From positions 206,317 through 270,316 of the forward strand of contig CALHRZ010000003.1 of assembly GCA_938038445.1 (NCBI GenBank): 64,000 nucleotides of DNA, given 5' to 3'. Every line of letters begins with the position of its first letter. Positions within the stretch are counted from its first letter, which is position 1. A model generated the notes under the pieces. That model made no database searches. It had not been told where the DNA came from and saw only the letters and a program-made list of their open reading frames with translations. The position numbers were made by a program, and so were the translations under genes. Origin of the DNA: an uncultured bacterium (lineage in GTDB: Bacteria > Verrucomicrobiota > Kiritimatiellia > CAIKKV01). Shown here one piece after another: positions 52,995 to 61,278 of this stretch.

Positions 52995-53702
52995 ATGGAA
53001 GTCCTTTGGCTAAACCGAACCGAAATGGCCGATCCCGTTTGCGGGTTTTTGGTCCGATGGGGACGGTTTACAGCGATCTGTTATCGAACCCTGCCCGAAT
53101 ATCGTGCTTTGCTGGATCAACCCACTGAAACGTCTGCCCCGGTGTTTCGAAAGATCGCGTTAGGCTGTCTTCGGAGCGGGCATTATTCAGGATGCCGCCA
53201 TTTGCATTTTGAGTTCAGCCTCACCGGTATTTCCCGATCTTGCACCCACCAGCTGGTTCGGCACGAACGGTTTGCGCCCATCAATCAACAATCGAGCCGC
53301 TATGTGAATTTAGCCAATGCCGATTTTGTGTTGCCGCCTGCGATTGCGGAAGTTCAGGAAGCGGCCGCGGCCTATGAGGCGGCGCTCGAGCAGTCCCGGC
53401 GGGCCTATGGTGAGGTTCGCCGCGCCTTGGAAAAAACGGGTTTGAAAGGGGAGCCGGTGAATGAAGCGGCGCGGATGGTTCTGCCGCAGGCGCTGATGAC
53501 CGGGCTCAACCTGGCGCCCACGTTTGAAGCGTTGGTCAACATGAGTCGGAAGCGCTTGTGTGTGCGGGCGGAGTGGGAAATCCGCGAAGCCATCGGCCGC
53601 ATGACGGCTCTGGTCGCTGAAGCGATTCCGGAACTGGGGCGCCATTTCGGTCCGCCCTGTCGGTTTGGCGAATGCAAGGAAATCCGCCCATGCTCGCGGT
53701 GA
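52995..53702 (+). CDS. thyX: Flavin-dependent thymidylate synthase ThyX, variant signature
   Basis: 235 residues. The substrate-binding signature region reads QLVRHERFAPINQQSSRYV, where typical ThyX has RHRxxSxNxxSxRY; here there is an extra residue after RH and Ala replaces the first Ser. Other ThyX blocks are intact: FEFSLTGISRSCTHQLVRH, EAARMVLPQALMTGLN, an Arg-rich NMSRKRLCVRAEWEIREA and a C-terminal Cys cluster (GPPCRFGEC). ThyX methylates dUMP using methylene-tetrahydrofolate and FAD. It pairs with the dCMP deaminase at 29120. Its 3' end overlaps the hydrolase gene by 13 bases. Confidence 0.85.
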   Translation: MEVLWLNRTEMADPVCGFLVRWGRFTAICYRTLPEYRALLDQPTETSAPVFRKIALGCLRSGHYSGCRHLHFEFSLTGISRSCTHQLVRHERFAPINQQSSRYVNLANADFVLPPAIAEVQEAAAAYEAALEQSRRAYGEVRRALEKTGLKGEPVNEAARMVLPQALMTGLNLAPTFEALVNMSRKRLCVRAEWEIREAIGRMTALVAEAIPELGRHFGPPCRFGECKEIRPCSR

Positions 53703-56683
53703 AGGCATTCGGTTGCCGTATTTCGGCACTGATTCTGAGTGGGGGAATCGGAACAACCGTTGGTGCGGATTTCGTTTTTCCCCTTGATGTTCCGGCGGGA
53801 ATTCCACCCGTTTCCGTTGCGCTGCCACTCGATGAGTCTGAACCTGGATGGACTCCGCTGGCTTTCGTCTTTTCTCGTTCGCCGTCGGTTGGCTCTTCGA
53901 ACGAAGGGGGAACTGAGTCCGTGGTTTGGCTCGAAGGGAGCCGCTGGATTTCCCGTGGTGTTGAAGCGGGCGCTCTTGTTTTGACGACGGGGAGCCAGCG
54001 TCTTCTCATTCCTTCGCGTCCAGAGATCGAGTTTGGCGCATCGGGGGATTCGGGACCGCGGCCGTTTACTGTATCGGCCTGGGTTTGGATGGAAGATGCG
54101 ACGCATTTTACGATTGCCGAAAAGGGGGATGGCCAGGAGTGGCTATTCGGATTCGATCGGGAGGATCGGCTGTTGTTTTCGATGGGGCGTGACGATCGGA
54201 TTCGAATTTGGAGGACGCAGGAGCCGTTAACGAACGATGAACGCGCCTGGCGGCACTATGCCGCCGTGGTGCATTCGACGGGTCCCGATCCGAGGGTCGA
54301 ACTATTCCGCGGGGGTGAAGCGCTTCCTGTTCGATATGAGCCTGGGACCAACCGGTTCGAGGGGCTGCGTGCCACGGGCGCTCCATTGGCGGTTGGTTCC
54401 GGCTCCAATCTCCGGCTTCGGACTCGGGGAGCGCTTGGGGGGTTTCGGTTGGTCGAAGGGGTGGTGTCACCGGAAAGGATTCGCGCTGAAGTGGAGAAAG
54501 GAACCAACGCGTTGGAGGAGGATCGGTTTGCCACCATCGCCCCTGAGGTGACCTTTCCAGGGCAGTGCGATGTGGAATTGTGGTCTTGGCGTCCTTGGGC
54601 CGACTATGACGCCTTGCGGTTTGAAGTGGAGTTGCCGGCCGATGCGCCGACCAATGTGGAAGCGCTTGTTTATGTGAAGGACTGGAACCATTACTGGTAT
54701 CAGACGTTGGTTCCCGGTTATTTGGCCGCGGGAACGGGGACGCCGGCGGTCGTTTCCCTTGCACCGGAGGCCGAGAGCTGGGTGTCGGTGGGGCATCACA
54801 TGGGTTGGCACTATCGGGTTTTGTTACGACCGAGGACTGTGGGGCTCAGGATTTTTTGCAAAGAGGGGGAATGGACAGGGCAGGTAGCGATTGTCCGCCC
54901 GTCGGCTCGACTGCGATTTCCGATTGCGTCTCCGCCGGTCATTCGGGACGTTCGACCGGCCCAGATTCGGGTCCCCTGCTATGAGAAGTTTGAGGTTTCC
55001 TTTCGGATTTCGGATCGTTATTTGGACCCGTTCGATTCCAATCAGGTGCATGTTACGGCACGCTTTTTAGCACCCGGGGGCAGTGAGACGACGGTGGAAG
55101 GGTTTTACGATCAATCATTTTTTCGCGAAGTTACCCCTGCGGGCGAACGGATTATTCCGCAAGGAAAGCCGATTTGGCGGGTCCGTTATGCGCCGTGGGA
55201 GCCTGGGGTTTACCGTTATGTTCTGCGGGTTCGGGATCCGGCGGGAGAGACGGAGTGGGGGCCGGGGCGGTTTACGGCGGAGCCGTCGGTCTTGCCCGGT
55301 TTCATCCGTGTTTCGCCGCGAGATCCCCGTCATTTCGAATTCAGCACCGGCGAATTTTTCTATCCGATTGGGCACAACATTCGTTCGACGTTTGACACTC
55401 GGCATGACGGTGCGTTTCCATGGCGGCAGCGGTTCGAGGAGGGAACTTCCGCTTTTGGCCGCTATTTCAGAGCGCTGGGTGGTCAGGGGGGCAATTTGGT
55501 CGAGATTTGGATGGCGCCCTGGTCTTTGGGACTCGAATGGAACGAGGCGTGGAGCGGCTATGGGGGGATTGGGCAGTACAATCTTCGGAACGCGTGGGAG
55601 ATGGACGAAGTGCTGGCGGAAGCGGCGCGCAATCATCTTTACGTCAATTTGGTCATCCATAACCATGGCAAATACAGTCTGTTTTCCGACAACGAGTTTG
55701 TGTGGAATCCGTTCAATGTGGACAATGGGGGTTATTTGAAATCGCCGAACGATTTCTTTACCCATCCGCAGGCGATCGAAGACTTCCGGAAGTTGATGCG
55801 CTATATCATTGCGCGGTGGGGGTATAGCCGCTGGATTTTCGCTTGGCAGTTATGGAGCGAGGTGGATTTGGTTGGCGAAGCGCACGGGTTTTACCGACGT
55901 CCCGAGGTGGTGGAATGGCATCGGCAGATGGGCCATGAGGTTAAGGGTTTGGATCCGAACGATCACCTGGTGAGCACGCACGTCTGCGGCGATTACACCC
56001 ATCAAAATCCGGCGATTATCGGTTTGCCGGAAATGGATTTGGCGCCGGTGGATGCCTATCATGGGAGTCGGGATCCCCTTGAGATTGTCCGGCTGATGAA
56101 AGCGACGGCGCAGTTCAACAATCCGTTCAAGAAGCCGGTATTAATTACCGAATTTGGCGGCGCATGGAATGCAGCCGACCGCCGTCATTTGGAGGCAACG
56201 TTTCATGCCGGCCTCTGGTCTTCCGTTGGGATTCCGCTGGGTGGGGCTCCCTTGTTTTGGTGGTGGATGCTGATTGAGGAACGGAATTTGTATCCTACTT
56301 TTGGGGCCTTGGCACGGTTTATGAAAGGGGAAGATCGCCGCGATCCTACCCTTGTGCAGATGGATCCCATTTTCTTAAGGGAAGGCAAGCCGGTCGCATC
56401 ACTGATTTGGTCCTGCATGGCCAACTCCACCCGCGCGCTGGGTTGGGTCGCGATTGGGGCTGATTTTCAGAACCGCGATCCGGTGACGTTTTCGCACGAG
56501 GAAGGGATTGTCATGACGTTGGAGCGGATGGACAACGGCCGCTACGTTGTAGAGATCTGGAATACGGTTGCGGGCCGGGCGCAAGAGCGGTTGGAAGTCG
56601 AAGCTCGCGAGAGGCGTTTGACGGTTCTCCTTCCGCCGTTTTCTCGGGATTTTGCCTTCAAGGTTCGGCGCGTTTCGGATTGA
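53690..56683 (+). CDS. Secreted multidomain glycoside hydrolase (LamG-like plus clan GH-A barrel)
   Basis: 997 residues from the ATG at 53690, preceded by AAGGAAA; an earlier in-frame codon is inside thyX. A signal peptide (about 1-26) is followed by a concanavalin/LamG-like domain (about 110-270: FTVSAWVWM, GGFRLVEGVVSPERI), a beta-sandwich region (280-430), a DUF5060-like Ig domain (435-555) and a TIM barrel (about 560-900). Candidate catalytic residues: Glu in FAWQLWSEVDLVG and nucleophile Glu in PVLITEFGG. Clan GH-A normally has Asn before the acid/base Glu; here it is Ser. The substrate is probably a plant, algal or host polysaccharide. Confidence 0.82.
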   Translation: MLAVKAFGCRISALILSGGIGTTVGADFVFPLDVPAGIPPVSVALPLDESEPGWTPLAFVFSRSPSVGSSNEGGTESVVWLEGSRWISRGVEAGALVLTTGSQRLLIPSRPEIEFGASGDSGPRPFTVSAWVWMEDATHFTIAEKGDGQEWLFGFDREDRLLFSMGRDDRIRIWRTQEPLTNDERAWRHYAAVVHSTGPDPRVELFRGGEALPVRYEPGTNRFEGLRATGAPLAVGSGSNLRLRTRGALGGFRLVEGVVSPERIRAEVEKGTNALEEDRFATIAPEVTFPGQCDVELWSWRPWADYDALRFEVELPADAPTNVEALVYVKDWNHYWYQTLVPGYLAAGTGTPAVVSLAPEAESWVSVGHHMGWHYRVLLRPRTVGLRIFCKEGEWTGQVAIVRPSARLRFPIASPPVIRDVRPAQIRVPCYEKFEVSFRISDRYLDPFDSNQVHVTARFLAPGGSETTVEGFYDQSFFREVTPAGERIIPQGKPIWRVRYAPWEPGVYRYVLRVRDPAGETEWGPGRFTAEPSVLPGFIRVSPRDPRHFEFSTGEFFYPIGHNIRSTFDTRHDGAFPWRQRFEEGTSAFGRYFRALGGQGGNLVEIWMAPWSLGLEWNEAWSGYGGIGQYNLRNAWEMDEVLAEAARNHLYVNLVIHNHGKYSLFSDNEFVWNPFNVDNGGYLKSPNDFFTHPQAIEDFRKLMRYIIARWGYSRWIFAWQLWSEVDLVGEAHGFYRRPEVVEWHRQMGHEVKGLDPNDHLVSTHVCGDYTHQNPAIIGLPEMDLAPVDAYHGSRDPLEIVRLMKATAQFNNPFKKPVLITEFGGAWNAADRRHLEATFHAGLWSSVGIPLGGAPLFWWWMLIEERNLYPTFGALARFMKGEDRRDPTLVQMDPIFLREGKPVASLIWSCMANSTRALGWVAIGADFQNRDPVTFSHEEGIVMTLERMDNGRYVVEIWNTVAGRAQERLEVEARERRLTVLLPPFSRDFAFKVRRVSD

Positions 56684-56694
56684 GCTTGAGCGTC

Positions 56695-58053
56695 TCAGGG
56701 GGTGGAGAAGAGCGACTCCAAAAGGCGCAGACTTTCATCGACGAGGAGTTGGCCCCCTTCGGGACCCACTGGAGCGACGGCGGGGTGGGCGCTATAGTGG
56801 CCTCCGGCGATTGCGCGTGGGGTAGGGAGGTAGAATCCTTGACCGGCGATTTGGGCGACAATGGTATGAGTCGCGGGGCTTCGAGCTTTGATTTGGAACC
56901 CATAGTCGAGGAACAGCTCGAAGGGGTTGGTCACGAGGGCCGAATCTCCGATGCGTAAGGCATGGATTTCGGCTGGTTCAGGCGGCAGCGGCATGGAGCG
57001 GTCGAAGGCGTCCACGACGGCTTGGAGGCGAACGGGCCACCACAGGTTCGGCGATTGGCCTCTTTGGAGAGCTGCGATGCGTTCTTGTTCGGCCCAGTCC
57101 CGTTCTTCTCGGCTGACCGATCGTGGTGGAAGGATAAGACGCTGGCTTTTGTGAGCAAAACAAGGATCTTCCGGCATGGGGTGCGTACAGAGGAGGGCAC
57201 GGGATACGGCGTCGCCGACGCGGGCCGCGATTTCCTCTCGTTCCGTTAATCCGCGCCGTCGGCGCATTTCCGCTTCCTCACGCCCGTAGAGCAGGAAGTG
57301 GGGAGACTGATCGCCGGCGGGTCCGCACAGGGGTACCACGACCAGATGGCGGCCGAATCGGCGGCGAAGGTCGAGTCGGATTTCATGCCAAAAATCGGCG
57401 CTGAAATGGGAGATGCCTTCATCCACTTGTGCAGGGCATGGGATGCAGAGGACGATGGTGTTCAAGAGGCCGTTCGGCTTCCAGAAAAACAGCATATCGA
57501 GGGAGTGGTCTTCGCAGCCTTCGATGGCGCGGAAGTCGGGGCGGTTGGTCTTTCCGTACATGATGGATCGGCCGTCGGCATAGACCGCACGGCGGTTATG
57601 GCCGACGACCGCATGGCCGAACGCATGGTTAGATCGGTGGGGTTCGCGTCGGTTCCAGGACTCGAAGGCCGCGTCGGCCGCGTGGCGGATTGTCCATACG
57701 AGTCCTTCCTGGGCGGTCATGACATCGCCGCCGGGATGGGGATAAAAGTGATCTTCGATGACCAGGGCTTCGTGTGTATGGGTGCCGGCCATGAGGATTT
57801 GATCCGATGGAACGTCCGGGAGGCGTTCCTTCAATAGGGAACGCACTCCGTTCCAGAGGGAATCGGGAATCATGGGAAGGTCGCAAGAGAGGAGGATCAG
57901 GCGTTGTTCGGGGGCGGATCCCCCTTCGAGGGCGAGGGCGGTGATCAGCAGCGGGTCATGTGCGTCGCGAGCGATTCGCACATGCATTTGGCCTTGCAGC
58001 ATGGCCGGCCGTTGCGGAGTGAAATCCCGAATTGCGACGCCAACTTTCAACAT
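56695..58053 (-). CDS. Neutral/alkaline ceramidase-like protein
   Basis: 452 residues from the ATG at 58053 with AAAGGG five bases upstream; the longer open frame is rejected. The N terminus LKVGVAIRDFTPQRPAMLQG, the metal-site block AGTHTHEALV, HNRRAVYADGR, LCGPAGDQSP and GFYLPTPRAIAGGHYSA follow the neutral ceramidase N-terminal family pattern. Such proteins are common in PVC and Armatimonadota genomes, where activity on ceramide is unproven. No signal peptide is seen, unlike classical secreted ceramidases, and the length is shorter (no C-terminal Ig domain). Convergent with the glycoside hydrolase. Confidence 0.8.
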   Translation of the reverse strand: MLKVGVAIRDFTPQRPAMLQGQMHVRIARDAHDPLLITALALEGGSAPEQRLILLSCDLPMIPDSLWNGVRSLLKERLPDVPSDQILMAGTHTHEALVIEDHFYPHPGGDVMTAQEGLVWTIRHAADAAFESWNRREPHRSNHAFGHAVVGHNRRAVYADGRSIMYGKTNRPDFRAIEGCEDHSLDMLFFWKPNGLLNTIVLCIPCPAQVDEGISHFSADFWHEIRLDLRRRFGRHLVVVPLCGPAGDQSPHFLLYGREEAEMRRRRGLTEREEIAARVGDAVSRALLCTHPMPEDPCFAHKSQRLILPPRSVSREERDWAEQERIAALQRGQSPNLWWPVRLQAVVDAFDRSMPLPPEPAEIHALRIGDSALVTNPFELFLDYGFQIKARSPATHTIVAQIAGQGFYLPTPRAIAGGHYSAHPAVAPVGPEGGQLLVDESLRLLESLFSTP

Positions 58054-58094
58054 AGAATCCCTTTCGAGAAAGGAGAAACAGGGAATGAAATTGG

Positions 58095-60101
58095 TTAGGG
58101 AACGGAGACTTCGATGCGATAGAACCGTTGGCTTACAGACAAGCCGAAGTCCTGGAAATTGATTTCTCCGCCCCAACTGCGAAGGGGTCCTGCGCCCGGA
58201 ATGGGGAACCATTCGCCACGGGAGAGGTTATCGCAGCCGAGAAGACGATACATGCGAATGGGGGAAGACCAGAAGAGGGTGATGGTAGGGGGGGGACCTG
58301 CGGTGATTTGATGGATTCGAAAGAGGTCGTTGGGGTCGTCGGGATCGGTATCGGCGATGTTTTCCTGAAGGAGGGTTGTTCCCTTGGCGGGTACCGGCCG
58401 TTGATCCACATCACCCCAGCCTTCCCCTGGGGCGGGGAAGATGCCGCGTGCGGCGTACCAATCGAGTTCCGCACCGTTGGGGCTGAGAAATGAGGCGCGC
58501 AGGGTGAGATCGGCGGCGACATTCGTATCCGTTCGGTCGGGGGTGTTCCATCCGTCGCTCCATGCATGGAAGATGGCGCCCCAATCGGTGGCATAAGCAA
58601 GGACGGGGTCGCCGCTGTGGCCATGGGAAACGAGTTGGGTGGCATTTCCCCAAATCGCACCGCCGGTGCCGGCCTCGTAGACCAGGCGATGGCCGACCTC
58701 GAAGGTGTGCTCGCTTGCCAGGTATTTCATCATGTCGTAGGGGATATTGTCGGGATTGGGAAGATTCAGGAGGTCGTTCCAGAACGCGACGGTTGCTCCA
58801 TGCATGCCGGGGGGTAGCTGCACGGGTCCCCAGGAAACTTCATTGGTCGATAGAAGGGCGCTGTTACCGCCTAGACGCGCATAAATACCGGTGACGGAGG
58901 GGTCGGATACTGGGGCCCATGATAGAGAGACGGTTTTGGTGGTTAGGATGCCCGATGCGGGCGCGAGGATTTCGGGGAATTGTTCAGGGGGTTGGAGGGG
59001 TGTCTGCGCCTGGGGGTGGAGGAGGAGAAACGGGGTACAGATCGCGTTGTTGCTGTTGACCCAGAACGAAATCACGTTGAGGCCGTCCAACATGTTCAGG
59101 TCGGAGAGGTTTGTGCTTCCCCCTTGCGCGAAGAGTTGGGTTCCCATTTCGGATTGCCACCAGATCGCGTGGAGCCAGGTCTCATCGCCCGTGGGAGTTT
59201 CCAGGCGGATGGTTTCATAGAGGGGGTCGCCATCGAGGGGTTGGATGGGGCGGTCGAAGTCCAAGATGACATCGAACAGGCATTGGGTTTCGTTTATCGC
59301 GCCGGCGCGAAAGGTGGCGTGAAGGAGGGGTTGGAGGGGCTCCCGGTCTGGGTGGGTCGAGAACATGAGCCAGCTTCCCTTAGCCCGGGCGAAGAAGAAA
59401 GAGGCTTGATCGGCATTGGTTCCTTCCGCGACATTTCCGAAATAGACGCCGCCTTGAAACAAGTGATTGGAGGAGAGGTTTGTGAAGGTATAGTTGGTGG
59501 TTGAAGGAGGCACAAAGAAGAATTGTTCGCCGGAGGGGTCCAGGAGGTCGTCGAGTTCAATGGCGATGACCATAAAATCGTTCGTTTCCGGCGAAGTCCA
59601 TTGTATGAGGGCATTGGTGGCGATCATATCCGATTGGCCGTAGAAGGGTGCTTGAATCTGCGGAGCGGCCGTAGGCATGATGAGGGTGGCAGGAACTTGG
59701 ACAACGGTTGCGGTTATGACGCCGTTTCGTCCGATTTCGAACAGATATTCGCCTGGGGGAAAGAGCGCATTCAATTCTTCATGGGTGGAAACAGCAACAC
59801 TATAACTGAAAAGCCCGTTTTCTTCTTCTTCTTCCAATTCGAACCATTCATTTGAAGGGGTTCGAAGGCGAGCGGATTCCAGCCATGGAGCCTCTGCTTC
59901 GATTTCGAACTGGCATCCAAGATGTTTTCCGGCCCGGAACGCTGAAACGCCGATCAGGCTGAGTTGCAGGCCGTTCAAATCTTCGGCGGCGGCGGGATAC
60001 GGAAGAGCAAGAGCGGCCATCAGGGTACCGAGCGCCAGCGGGGAAAGGGTACCCATGAGAAGATGGAAGGATTGTTTTCGGAAGTTTATGGAGGAGTTCA
60101 T
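58095..60101 (-). CDS. Large secreted protein of unknown function with Fn3-like segment
   Basis: 668 residues from the ATG at 60101, which has GGAGGT seven bases upstream. A clear signal peptide (about 1-40, LALGTLMAALALPYPAAA then EDL). Mostly beta-rich, Asn/Thr/Pro-rich sequence; SWAPVSDPSVTGIYARLGG looks like an Fn3-type strand pair. The C-terminal part has TDPDDPNDLFRI and ends FYRIEVSVP, a pattern seen in many large exported proteins of Verrucomicrobiota and Kiritimatiellota. No enzyme motif is seen. It diverges from the UroD-like gene across a palindrome (60151-60164). Confidence 0.75.
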   Translation of the reverse strand: MNSSINFRKQSFHLLMGTLSPLALGTLMAALALPYPAAAEDLNGLQLSLIGVSAFRAGKHLGCQFEIEAEAPWLESARLRTPSNEWFELEEEEENGLFSYSVAVSTHEELNALFPPGEYLFEIGRNGVITATVVQVPATLIMPTAAPQIQAPFYGQSDMIATNALIQWTSPETNDFMVIAIELDDLLDPSGEQFFFVPPSTTNYTFTNLSSNHLFQGGVYFGNVAEGTNADQASFFFARAKGSWLMFSTHPDREPLQPLLHATFRAGAINETQCLFDVILDFDRPIQPLDGDPLYETIRLETPTGDETWLHAIWWQSEMGTQLFAQGGSTNLSDLNMLDGLNVISFWVNSNNAICTPFLLLHPQAQTPLQPPEQFPEILAPASGILTTKTVSLSWAPVSDPSVTGIYARLGGNSALLSTNEVSWGPVQLPPGMHGATVAFWNDLLNLPNPDNIPYDMMKYLASEHTFEVGHRLVYEAGTGGAIWGNATQLVSHGHSGDPVLAYATDWGAIFHAWSDGWNTPDRTDTNVAADLTLRASFLSPNGAELDWYAARGIFPAPGEGWGDVDQRPVPAKGTTLLQENIADTDPDDPNDLFRIHQITAGPPPTITLFWSSPIRMYRLLGCDNLSRGEWFPIPGAGPLRSWGGEINFQDFGLSVSQRFYRIEVSVP

Positions 60102-60150
60102 GGTGGCGACCTCCAAGTCGGCTTTAAATGGTGTGACGTTTGCGATTATA

Positions 60151-60164
60151 TGTCAAGCTTGACA
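60151..60164. promoter_or_regulatory. Perfect 14-bp palindrome between divergent genes
   Basis: TGTCAAGCTTGACA (60151-60164) reads the same on both strands and supplies a consensus -35 box (TTGACA) in each direction: 60159-60164 for the plus-strand UroD-like gene and 60151-60156 for the minus-strand secreted protein. A regulator bound here would block both promoters at once. Confidence 0.6.
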
Positions 60165-60186
60165 GAGGCGGTTGAGTCCCTAGAAT
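60159..60186 (+). promoter_or_regulatory. Promoter abutting the start codon at 60193
   Basis: TTGACA (60159-60164), 16 bases, TAGAAT (60181-60186), then six bases before the ATG at 60193. The expected transcription start coincides with the A of the ATG, and no Shine-Dalgarno sequence is present, so the mRNA is predicted to be leaderless. Confidence 0.6.
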
Positions 60187-60192
60187 TTTCAC

Positions 60193-61263
60193 ATGATTTC
60201 CTTAACCAGTCAGGAACGATATCGGCGCATGTTTCTTCATCAGGAAGCCGACCGCATTCCGGTCACCGATCACCCATGGGGAGCCACGGTTGAGCGATGG
60301 CAGCGTGAGGGGATGCCGAAAGACGTTTCCTATGTAGATTTTTTTGATCTCGACCGAACGGGTTGGATTGCCACGGACAACTCCCCACGGTATCCGGTGA
60401 AGGTGTTAGAGGAAACCGACGAGTATTCCATTTATACCTCTGTGTGGGGCGTCACGATGAAACAATGGAAACATGCGGCCTCGACGCCCGAATTTCTTGA
60501 CTTTACGATTCGGGACCCGGATTCGTGGCGAAAGGCAAAGGAGCGGATGACGCCTAGTCGGGAACGGATCGATTGGCCGAATTTGAAGAAGAATTATCCG
60601 CGCTGGAAAAAGGAAGGGTTTTGGATTCAGGCGGGGCTTTGGTTTGGGTTTGACGTGACGCATTCCTGGGCAGTGGGGACGGAACGGATTCTTGTTGCAC
60701 TTCTGGAAGACCCGGAGTGGTGCATGGACATGTTCCGGACGGAACTGGAGGTGGGGCTCGCTTTGCTGGAGATGGTGTGGGATGCGGGGTATCGATTCGA
60801 TCAGATTGTGTGGCCGGATGATATGGGCTACAAACAACACCAATTCTTTTCCGTCGAGCTGTATCGAGCGATTCTCAAACCGTTTCATCAACGGGCGGTC
60901 GAATGGGCCCATGCCCATGGTATTTTTGCCGAATTACACTCCTGCGGAGACATTCGACCATTTGTGCCCGAGCTGGTCGAGATTGGGATGGATGGTCTGA
61001 ACCCCTTGGAGGTCAAAGCGGGTGTGGATCCAATCGCTTTAAAGCGAGAGTATGGCGATCGGCTGTTGTTACATGGCGGAATTAATGCAGTCCTTTGGGA
61101 TCAACCCGAGGCCATTCGCGCCGAAATGGAGCGCGTGATTCCCATTCTGAAGCAGGGAGGGGGCTATGTCTTTTCATCCGATCATTCCGTGCCCAGCAGT
61201 GTTAGCCTGAACGATTTTCGCCAAATTATTGAGTGGGCCAAAGAACTCGGACGCTATTCCTGA
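60193..61263 (+). CDS. Uroporphyrinogen decarboxylase-superfamily protein, second copy
   Basis: 356 residues. Superfamily barrel features: LTSQERYRRMFLHQEADRIPV at the N terminus, WPDDMGYKQHQFFSVELYRAILKPFHQRAVEWAHAHG in outline, the metal-site ELHSCGDIRPFVPELVEIGMDGLNPLE, RLLLHGGINAVLWDQPEAI and YVFSSDHSVPSSVSLNDF. The HSCGD site points to the methyltransferase-like/uncharacterised branch abundant in PVC bacteria rather than to HemE. It is only distantly similar to the copy at 39840. It lies among secreted hydrolases, so a role in catabolism is possible but unproven. Confidence 0.85.
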   Translation: MISLTSQERYRRMFLHQEADRIPVTDHPWGATVERWQREGMPKDVSYVDFFDLDRTGWIATDNSPRYPVKVLEETDEYSIYTSVWGVTMKQWKHAASTPEFLDFTIRDPDSWRKAKERMTPSRERIDWPNLKKNYPRWKKEGFWIQAGLWFGFDVTHSWAVGTERILVALLEDPEWCMDMFRTELEVGLALLEMVWDAGYRFDQIVWPDDMGYKQHQFFSVELYRAILKPFHQRAVEWAHAHGIFAELHSCGDIRPFVPELVEIGMDGLNPLEVKAGVDPIALKREYGDRLLLHGGINAVLWDQPEAIRAEMERVIPILKQGGGYVFSSDHSVPSSVSLNDFRQIIEWAKELGRYS

Positions 61264-61278
61264 GACGGCGATGGGTTC

